A stretch of DNA of 64,000 nucleotides from Kordiimonas sp. SCSIO 12610 (GTDB taxonomy: Bacteria; Pseudomonadota; Alphaproteobacteria; Sphingomonadales; Kordiimonadaceae): contig NZ_CP073747.1 in the NCBI RefSeq assembly GCF_024398015.1, positions 382,501-446,500 on the forward strand, given 5' to 3'. The translations under genes were made by a program, and so were the position numbers. This document shows positions 57,904 through 64,000 of the stretch, one piece after another. Every line of letters starts with the position of its first letter. Within the stretch, counting starts at the first letter, position 1. Under the pieces are notes generated by a model. That model was not told the origin of the DNA, made no database searches, and saw only the letters and a list, made by a program, of their open reading frames with translations.

Positions 57904-58953
57904 ATGCCATTTCGTGATATGCATATTCAATATTTTACGACCCTACATTCGCTTAAACCGCCGCGGATTATGCGAACAATCGCATGGTTTTTATCACTCA
58001 GTCTGGTGGCGACTATTGTTTTCATGATCTTTGTTCCTTGGGTTCAAACAACATCTGGGCCTGGCAATGTAACGGCGCTTAGCCCGAATGATCGTTTGCA
58101 GGAAATCAATGCCCTTGTATCCGGGCGTATACAGAAGTGGTTTGTTCGCGATGGCAGTTACGTCAAAGAAAATGATCCAATCGTTCAATTGATTGACAAT
58201 GACCCGAACTTTCTCGACCGACTAAGGGCAGAACGTGCGCAAGTGTTGGCGAAGTTAAGTGCTGCGGAAACTGCTATGGAAACGGCAGAATTGGATTTAA
58301 CACGTACGAAAAACCTATTTGATCAAGGTTTGGCGTCGCGGCGTGAGTTCGAGCAAAGCCGGATACGCGTAGAAGGACTGCGAGGTAGTGTTGCGGAAGC
58401 ATCTGCGGAGCTGAACAGGGTTGATGTTTCCCTGTCCAGAAGTTCAATTCAGACCGTGCGCGCACCACGGGACGGGGTTATTTTGCGGGTAAATGCGGGT
58501 GATACATCCACACTTGTCAATGCTGGTGACGTAGTTGCGACTTTCATCCCGGACGGTGCAGAGCGTGCGGTGGAGCTTTTTATTGATGGCCGTGACATTG
58601 CCCTCGCGAGGGTTGGGGATAAGGTTCGGCTTCAGTTTGAAGGGTGGCCAGTGGTGCAATTTAGTGGTTGGCCCTCTGTCGCTATCGGAACTTTTGGTGG
58701 TGAGGTGGTTGCCATCGACCCGTCAGCGCAGTCTAATGGATTGTTCAGAATTTTAGTGAGTGAAGACAAGTCTGACCCGCACCCATGGCCGGATAGTGCG
58801 TATGTTCGTTTTGGCTCCAAAGCGCGTGGTTGGGTAACCTTTGAGACTGTACCTGTTGGATACGAGGTATGGCGACAGCTTAACAATTTCCCGCCAGAGT
58901 TTAGGAGAAACCTTGAAGGCAGTAGTGTTCTCGCGACGGGTGAAGCAAAATGA
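57904..58953 (+). CDS. HlyD-family periplasmic adaptor
   Basis: 349 residues from ATG 57904, with ggagggg 7 nt upstream; the frame extends into the previous gene without meaning. One TM helix (about 24-43, TIAWFLSLSLVATIVFMIFV), lipoyl half ALVSGRIQKWFVRDGSYVKE, coiled-coil hairpin (about 95-180), second half IQTVRAPRDGVILRVNAG and beta-barrel. Links the ABC protein to the TolC protein; stop overlaps the next start. Confidence 0.9.
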   Translation: MPFRDMHIQYFTTLHSLKPPRIMRTIAWFLSLSLVATIVFMIFVPWVQTTSGPGNVTALSPNDRLQEINALVSGRIQKWFVRDGSYVKENDPIVQLIDNDPNFLDRLRAERAQVLAKLSAAETAMETAELDLTRTKNLFDQGLASRREFEQSRIRVEGLRGSVAEASAELNRVDVSLSRSSIQTVRAPRDGVILRVNAGDTSTLVNAGDVVATFIPDGAERAVELFIDGRDIALARVGDKVRLQFEGWPVVQFSGWPSVAIGTFGGEVVAIDPSAQSNGLFRILVSEDKSDPHPWPDSAYVRFGSKARGWVTFETVPVGYEVWRQLNNFPPEFRRNLEGSSVLATGEAK

Positions 58954-60440
58954 ATATATCTAAAATTCTGTTTGTATTCATACTGATGCTTTTAACCGTG
59001 TCACCGAAAGTAACCTCGGAGGATGATTTAACTGCGCTTTCAATTTCATCAAGAGAAAGCCAGGAAAACCAGGCAAAGACCGTATCGGTGTTATCACTTG
59101 ATGATGTGTTGGAAAGTTCCGGCCAGTATGCGCCAACTATTCTTGAAGCCATTGCAAATGCGCGCGGTGCAGACGGCGGTCGATTGGCAGCAGAGGGTGC
59201 GTTTGATGTTAATATCTCGGCTAGTGGTTTTAGTCGAGTAACAGGATTTTGGGACGGACAAGTTATCGGCGGTGAAGCACGGCAAAACCTCGGTGTTTTC
59301 GGTAGTAGTGTTTATGCGGGCTATAGAATTTCCGATGGTGAATTTCCGGTTTATGAAGACATAAATTTCACCAATACCTTAGGTGAAGCCAAAGTTGGTG
59401 CTTTGTTTTCGCTTCTCAGGAACCGCGATATAGATGGTAATCGCTTTGCGCTGCGTGATACGCGTTTGGCGCTCGAACAAGCCGAATTAGATGTATTATT
59501 ATCTAAGGTTTCTGTTCAACGTCAGGCGATGGTCGCTTATTGGTCGTGGGTTACAGCAGGCCAACAGCAAAAGATTTATGCACGCCTTCTCGATATTGCC
59601 TTAGAACGGGAAAAAGCCCTTCAGGTACAGGTTAACGAAGGCGCTATTGCTGATATCTTCCTTCTTGAAAATCGTCAGAACATTACTCGTCGCCAAACGT
59701 TACTTACCAGTGCGGAGCGCCTGTTTCAGAATGCCAGCATCAGACTTGGGTTCTACCTAAGGGACACAAACGGTCAGATGCGTGTGCCGCAATTTTCGGA
59801 ATTGCCAGCATGGGAAGCTCAGTTTGAAGTGGATGTAGAAGCTGTGAAGAGCTCTATGGAATTATCCAATATTTTAAGGGACCGGCCTGAACTGCGTCGG
59901 CTTCGATTGGGGTTGGAGCGCTTGCGCCAGAAGATTACACTTAGACAAAATGACCTGAAGCCCAAACTGGACTTTAATGTCGAGCTTTCCCATGATTTTG
60001 GTAATATCGCTGAGGGGGATATTTCCAGAGATTCTACAGATACAATTGTTGGGTTTCAGTTTTCTATACCGCTTGGGCAGCGTTCAGCCAAAGGAAGGTT
60101 AAAAGCGGCGAAGGCAGAACGGACCGCAATGATGTACCGAGAGCGACGTATTCAAGACCAAATATCAACCGAGCTGGAAGGAATACTCGTCGATATTACG
60201 GCAGCAAATGAATTGCTTGACCTCGCAAGTGTGGACGTACAGCAATCACGCGCGATGCAGGAAGCCGAAGAAAAGCGATTTGCGAACGGTGCGAGCGATT
60301 TTTTCCTGTTAAATATTCGCGAAGAAACTGCAGCAAATGCTGAAATTCGCAAAATGACTGCCAATCTGGAAGTGCACCGCGCGTATGCTAACTATGCAGC
60401 CGCAACGATGAACACGAAGGCACTGGGCATAAATCAATGA
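58950..60440 (+). CDS. TolC-family outer membrane protein
   Basis: 496 residues with signal peptide (about 1-23). OEP repeats with long helices (LALEQAELDVLLSKVSVQRQ; LRRLRLGLERLRQKITLRQN) and the beta segment GFQFSIPLGQRSAKGRLKAA. It completes the three-component envelope-spanning export system. About 155 bp separate it from the next gene. Confidence 0.88.
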   Translation: MNISKILFVFILMLLTVSPKVTSEDDLTALSISSRESQENQAKTVSVLSLDDVLESSGQYAPTILEAIANARGADGGRLAAEGAFDVNISASGFSRVTGFWDGQVIGGEARQNLGVFGSSVYAGYRISDGEFPVYEDINFTNTLGEAKVGALFSLLRNRDIDGNRFALRDTRLALEQAELDVLLSKVSVQRQAMVAYWSWVTAGQQQKIYARLLDIALEREKALQVQVNEGAIADIFLLENRQNITRRQTLLTSAERLFQNASIRLGFYLRDTNGQMRVPQFSELPAWEAQFEVDVEAVKSSMELSNILRDRPELRRLRLGLERLRQKITLRQNDLKPKLDFNVELSHDFGNIAEGDISRDSTDTIVGFQFSIPLGQRSAKGRLKAAKAERTAMMYRERRIQDQISTELEGILVDITAANELLDLASVDVQQSRAMQEAEEKRFANGASDFFLLNIREETAANAEIRKMTANLEVHRAYANYAAATMNTKALGINQ

Positions 60441-60596
60441 AGAATTGGATTTAATAGTTACTATGTTAGGGGCCTGACCTTTTTGGGCAGGCATATGTGA
60501 ACAGTCTGTGCTTGAAACATTTAGTATGTCTGGGTAGTATATTTGTAATATTAGTGAAGTTGGGGTGTGAGAGTAAACATTATAAATGTATATTCT

Positions 60597-61379
60597 ATGA
60601 TTACAAAACGCTATAAATTGCCAATGTCATGGCTGATCGCTGCGAACGTATCAATGTTTGGCATTTCTGGGTCAGCCTATTCCATACCTTTTGAAGCAAA
60701 TCATTCTGCCTTATTGTTAAAAGAAACCAATACGATCCGTGTGGCCGGTACATTCATCCCTGGTGTGTTTGATGGTGGCGATAGCGGTCTTTACAATCGA
60801 TTGTTTCAAACCGTTGCAAATGAATATTCTGAAAAAATATCATTTGATATGTACCCCATCAGGCGCGCTGTCAAAATGATGAAAGATCAGGAAGCAGATT
60901 GCCTTTTTGTCGCAAATGATAGCCGTGACTTTCACACCCAATTGGGTTTTCCTACTGACAAGCTAATCTTTTCAGACCCGGTTTATGTTAACCGGATGAA
61001 AGTATATTCCCGCGCTTTGGACGGAAACATTTCAGCTATTGCTGACCTGAAGGGTGCAAATGTTGCTGTTAGCAGTGGAACCTATCAAGGTTATTGGTTT
61101 CAGGAACATGTTCCAAATTCGGTGAATGTCACCGAAGTTAATGATTTAAAGCAGGCGTTTGATTTATTAAAAATTGGCCGCGTGGACCATGTCATATCAT
61201 TTTCACTTGATGCACAATTATATCTGGATAGCGTCAGCCAGTCTGAACTGTTTCATAGTAACGCTGACCTTGATATAGTGATTACACGGGAATGTATTGT
61301 CTGCTGGGGTTCAGAAAAATCATCTCAATTCATTAATTATGTTAATCAACAAATTAATGAGGCTCAGCTAAAGCAATAA
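60597..61379 (+). CDS. Periplasmic solute-binding-like protein (SBP_bac_3 fold)
   Basis: 260 residues from ATG 60597 (MITKRYKLPMSWLIAANVSM signal peptide); a GTG at 60567 is possible. Resembles the family 3 periplasmic binding fold: IRVAGTFIPGVFDG, NRLFQTVANEYSEKISFDMY, DLKGANVAVSSGTYQGYWFQ, and LLKIGRVDHVISFSLDAQLY. No transport permease is adjacent, so it may be a stand-alone sensor or binding component. Not clearly part of the export operon upstream. Confidence 0.78.
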   Translation: MITKRYKLPMSWLIAANVSMFGISGSAYSIPFEANHSALLLKETNTIRVAGTFIPGVFDGGDSGLYNRLFQTVANEYSEKISFDMYPIRRAVKMMKDQEADCLFVANDSRDFHTQLGFPTDKLIFSDPVYVNRMKVYSRALDGNISAIADLKGANVAVSSGTYQGYWFQEHVPNSVNVTEVNDLKQAFDLLKIGRVDHVISFSLDAQLYLDSVSQSELFHSNADLDIVITRECIVCWGSEKSSQFINYVNQQINEAQLKQ

Positions 61380-61411
61380 TAATGTCTCGGCAACCATATG
61401 ATTGATGATAG

Positions 61412-62233
61412 TTAAGGGTTCGCTGCCGCAAGCGCCTCATCGCTGCGCAAATCCGTATACGCATGCCATGTTGCATGCCCCAAAATTGGGAAAATCACAA
61501 TCAGCCCAAGAAAACCAGTAGCAAAACTTAATAAAAAGAAGCCAAGAACAATTGTACCCCATAGGAAGGCTACAGGCTTATTCATCCATGCGATCACCAC
61601 ACTCAGCGCCATTGCGGTCATGGTATCTTTCTTTTCATTCATTAACATCGGAAGCGAGAAAGCACTCAGTGAAAATGAGAGGGCTGCAAGGGCGCCGCCA
61701 GCTATGCTGCCGACAAGAAGCATGATACGTCCCGTATCGGTGAACAAGAGTGCGTTTATGGTTTCTTCGACACCGCTAAAAGGCTCCAGACCAAAAAACA
61801 GTGCATATATCATCACAGCCGCTCTAAGCCAGAAGGTCATAACAAATAGGAGCACAATGCTAACCAACATCAGGGCTTTGGGTGATTTTGCTTTGACAGA
61901 TATCATGTCTGTGATGGTGATATGTTGAGACCCGAGTGCAAGTAAGCGGCTTTTACCATATAGGCCGATAGCAACCATTGGCCCCAAAACCATGAAGCTG
62001 GCAATCACAGGAAACAGGATATAACTAAACCCGAACTTCAAAAGTGCTACCACAAATGCGATTGAGACGAGGAAGACTGCGAAACCATATGCCAGGCTAC
62101 TGATGGGTGACGTGAATGTGTCTTGTACCCCGCGCCTTAACCAATCAAAGGGTGCGGTTATTGGTAGGTCCATGGCAAAGTCCTTTGCCATTGTAGGACG
62201 TTTGTTTTCTTGGTTAACGGTTATATCTGACAT
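61412..62233 (-). CDS. DUF2189 integral membrane protein
   Basis: 273 residues with about six TM helices. The DUF2189 opening is present: PFDWLRRGVQDTFTSPISSL then AYGFAVFL, and MVLGPMVAIGLYGKSRLLAL. The end is FPILGHATWHAYTDLRSDEA. The family is common in proteobacteria and of unknown function, sometimes linked to respiration. Convergent with the binding-protein gene. Confidence 0.9.
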   Translation of the reverse strand: MSDITVNQENKRPTMAKDFAMDLPITAPFDWLRRGVQDTFTSPISSLAYGFAVFLVSIAFVVALLKFGFSYILFPVIASFMVLGPMVAIGLYGKSRLLALGSQHITITDMISVKAKSPKALMLVSIVLLFVMTFWLRAAVMIYALFFGLEPFSGVEETINALLFTDTGRIMLLVGSIAGGALAALSFSLSAFSLPMLMNEKKDTMTAMALSVVIAWMNKPVAFLWGTIVLGFFLLSFATGFLGLIVIFPILGHATWHAYTDLRSDEALAAANP

Positions 62234-62449
62234 TGTACCCCTCCATTGATCAGACTGAATATACCATAAAATAGAAAACTATTGCTGTAAGTTTTATCAT
62301 ATCTAAATCATGCTTTTAATTGATTTCTGGCTAGAAAACATGTCCCACAAGGATATTAGTTTCTATGAAAATATTTAAAATCATGCGAGGGTGTTTTGGA
62401 TGTAATGCCCTTATATAAGTGGTTAATTTGAATGATTTTGAGGCTTTAG

Positions 62450-63598
62450 ATGAAACTAAGCAACTGTCATAATTTCAATGATTTCCGAGAGCTGGCACGA
62501 AAGCAATTGCCGTCGCCGATCTTCCATTATATCGACGGCGCTGCTGATGATGAGGTTACCTATCGCCGCAACACGGAAGCATATGAAAGCGTTGATCTGG
62601 TGCCTAATGTCCTTTGTGGTGTTGACCATGTGGATATGTCAGTGGAAGTCATGGGTCAAAAACTTGATATGCCATTTTACTGTGCCCCAACGGCCTTACA
62701 AAGGCTTTTTCATCATGAAGGCGAACGGGCTGTTGCGAAGGCCGCAACGCAATTTGGAACGATGTTTGGGGTATCTTCGCTAGCGACTGTTACAGTTGAA
62801 GAAATTGAGCAACTGGCACCTGGCCCCAAGATGTTTCAGTTTTACTTCCATAAGGATAGGGGGCTGAACGACGCGCTTCTGGAGCGAGCAAGAGCTGCCA
62901 ATTTCAATGTCATGGCGTTGACAGTTGATACAATTACGGGCGGAAACCGTGAGCGCGATCTTCGTACAGGGTTTACCTCGCCGCCGCGGCTGACATGGTC
63001 GTCGCTTCTTAGTTTCGCACGACATCCCGCATGGGCATGGAACTTTTTGACTAAGGATAAGTTCGACATGCCCCATTTGTCGGGGCATGTGGATGAAGGA
63101 ACGGACTTGGCTGTATCGGTCGGTGAGTATTTCTCCAACATGCTTGACCAATCGATGAACTGGCGAGACGCTGAAAAGCTCTGCGCGAAATGGGGAGGAC
63201 ATTTTGCCTTAAAGGGTATCATGAGCGTTGAAGACGCGAAAAGAGCAGTTGATATTGGTTGCACTGGCATCATGGTTTCAAATCATGGTGGCCGTCAGCT
63301 TGATGGGTCCAGAGCACCATTTGATCAACTTGCGGAAATCTGTGACGCAGTTGGCGATAAAGTCGATGTCATTTGTGAGGGCGGCATTCAAAGAGGCACT
63401 CATGTTCTCAAAGCCCTTTCGGTTGGGGCTAAGGCCGTTTCAGGTGGACGGTATTATTTGTATGCCCTCGCGGGTGCAGGGCAAGGCGGTGTTGAAAGAG
63501 CTTTGGGCAATCTAAGAACTGAAATCGAGCGTGATATGAAACTGATGGGTGTCACAAGTTTGGATCAGTTAAATCGAGATAACCTTCGTTGGCGTTAA
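62450..63598 (+). CDS. FMN-dependent alpha-hydroxy acid dehydrogenase (LldD/glycolate-oxidase family)
   Basis: 382 residues. TIM-barrel flavoenzyme: PSPIFHYIDGAADDEVTYRR, APTALQRLFHHEGERAVAKA, MALTVDTITGGNRERDLRTG, LKGIMSVEDAKRAVDIGCTG, active-site His and substrate Arg in SNHGGRQLDGS, and phosphate-binding EGGIQRGTHVLKALSVGAKA. It oxidises an L-2-hydroxyacid such as lactate; the insert region MNWRDAEKLCAKWGGHFALK suggests a membrane-type L-lactate dehydrogenase, but the substrate is not proven. Confidence 0.92.
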   Translation: MKLSNCHNFNDFRELARKQLPSPIFHYIDGAADDEVTYRRNTEAYESVDLVPNVLCGVDHVDMSVEVMGQKLDMPFYCAPTALQRLFHHEGERAVAKAATQFGTMFGVSSLATVTVEEIEQLAPGPKMFQFYFHKDRGLNDALLERARAANFNVMALTVDTITGGNRERDLRTGFTSPPRLTWSSLLSFARHPAWAWNFLTKDKFDMPHLSGHVDEGTDLAVSVGEYFSNMLDQSMNWRDAEKLCAKWGGHFALKGIMSVEDAKRAVDIGCTGIMVSNHGGRQLDGSRAPFDQLAEICDAVGDKVDVICEGGIQRGTHVLKALSVGAKAVSGGRYYLYALAGAGQGGVERALGNLRTEIERDMKLMGVTSLDQLNRDNLRWR

Positions 63599-63691
63599 AT
63601 ATTATCGAGCGTTCTATGTACTCGAGGTTTCCCCTAAGATTATGGTAATGTTTCAGAATTGTAAGTGTGCTTTATACTGTTCCATTCAATG

Positions 63692-63729
63692 ATAGCAGCA
63701 AACGACGAACTGTAGACGTTTGCTGCTAT
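63692..63729. repeat. 13-bp perfect inverted repeat
   Basis: atagcagcaaacg (63692-63704) and cgtttgctgctat (63717-63729), 12-nt loop. Lies just past the 3' end of the minus-strand gene at 63737 and about 95 bp after the plus-strand lldD-like gene. It may end transcription of one or both, though no long T-run follows. Confidence 0.5.
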
Positions 63730-63736
63730 GTGACCT

Positions 63737-64000
63737 TTATGATTGTAACAGGTCTCTTACTGATATTTGCAGGCTTTGACGGCATGCCATATACCCAACC
63801 AGGCAAACAATTGAAACCATCGCGATTACCGTACCCAGTACCCACAATATATCAGGATTATAAGGTAAGCTAAACTGCTCTTCATAGATCAAGATACCAG
63901 CGATCCATGTCCCTGAAATGGCACCTACTGCCGCTATGATGGCAGTGATTGCCCAATCATAGAAATTTAATTTTAAGCAGTCTTTTTTCTTTAGTCCCAT
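63737..64000 (-). CDS. Small two-TM membrane protein, at window edge (possibly partial)
   Basis: At least 87 residues. The reading frame reaches the last base of the window with an in-frame ATG there (MGLKKKDCLKLNFYDWAITA), so it is unclear whether this is the true start. Two TM helices (about 17-37, 49-70): ITAIIAAVGAISGTWIAGIL and ILWVLGTVIAMVSIVCLVGY. No family recognised. Confidence 0.55.
   Translation of the reverse strand: MGLKKKDCLKLNFYDWAITAIIAAVGAISGTWIAGILIYEEQFSLPYNPDILWVLGTVIAMVSIVCLVGYMACRQSLQISVRDLLQS

Noticed and set aside
63667-63873. 68-codon plus-strand frame
   Set aside because: Crosses the 13-bp inverted repeat and is antisense to the membrane protein at 63737-64000; no support.

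Overview
The window looks like a chromosomal segment of a marine-type alphaproteobacterium. The strongest evidence is the block dcd - murA - DUF2948 - hisG - hisD - UPF0262 - low-molecular-weight phosphatase - infA - maf - RNase E/G - yacG - tRNA-Phe (33.2-42.9 kb). DUF2948 and UPF0262 are essentially alphaproteobacterial families. Intergenic DNA is AT-rich and overall GC is moderate. The gene mix (FMO, glutaryl-CoA dehydrogenase, Tdh/Kbl, heme uptake) would fit Kordiimonadales or Emcibacterales, but that placement is inference.

Layout. 1-3.0 kb: end of an rRNA operon (3' part of 23S, 5S, tRNA-fMet) with long inverted repeats around 5S and partial copies of the tRNA on both sides. 3.0-7.9 kb (minus): a hydrolase lipoprotein, a serine-hydrolase homologue that has lost its catalytic residues, and a MacB/FtsX-type permease. 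8.2-17.5 kb (plus): an eight-gene operon-like cluster of envelope proteins with a MotA/TolQ/ExbB-type channel, two membrane-anchored vWA proteins, a PEGA-SUMF fusion, a TPR-like/PEGA protein and periplasmic factors. This is the best candidate for an undescribed system. 17.5-23.8 kb (minus): complete heme uptake operon hmuR-hemP-hmuSTUV behind a promoter with a Fur-like box.

24.2-30.4 kb (plus): DUF900-type hydrolase lipoprotein, then TolC - HlyD - two ABC-2 permeases with no ATPase. 30.6-33.0 kb: a quinone-reductase-like enzyme, an unknown membrane-anchored protein and tRNA-Thr. 33.2-42.9 kb: the housekeeping block. 43-49.6 kb: a small ToxR/CadC-like regulator divergent from an intact beta-lactamase-family hydrolase, hemN with an FNR-type box, a fatty acid desaturase and a flavin monooxygenase. 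49.7-56.0 kb: glutaryl-CoA dehydrogenase, threonine catabolism (tdh-kbl), an XRE-cupin regulator, a crotonase and an OxyR-like LysR regulator.

56.2-60.4 kb: a type I secretion-like operon (ABC protein - HlyD - TolC) in which the nucleotide-binding domain has lost Walker A, Walker B, signature and H-loop residues. 60.6-64 kb: a solute-binding-like protein, a DUF2189 membrane protein, an FMN 2-hydroxyacid dehydrogenase and a small membrane protein at the window edge.

Recurring theme: several envelope or regulatory proteins keep the fold of an enzyme or sensor but lack catalytic residues (4026-5240, SUMF domain of 12301-14412, 55103-56014, 56169-57902).
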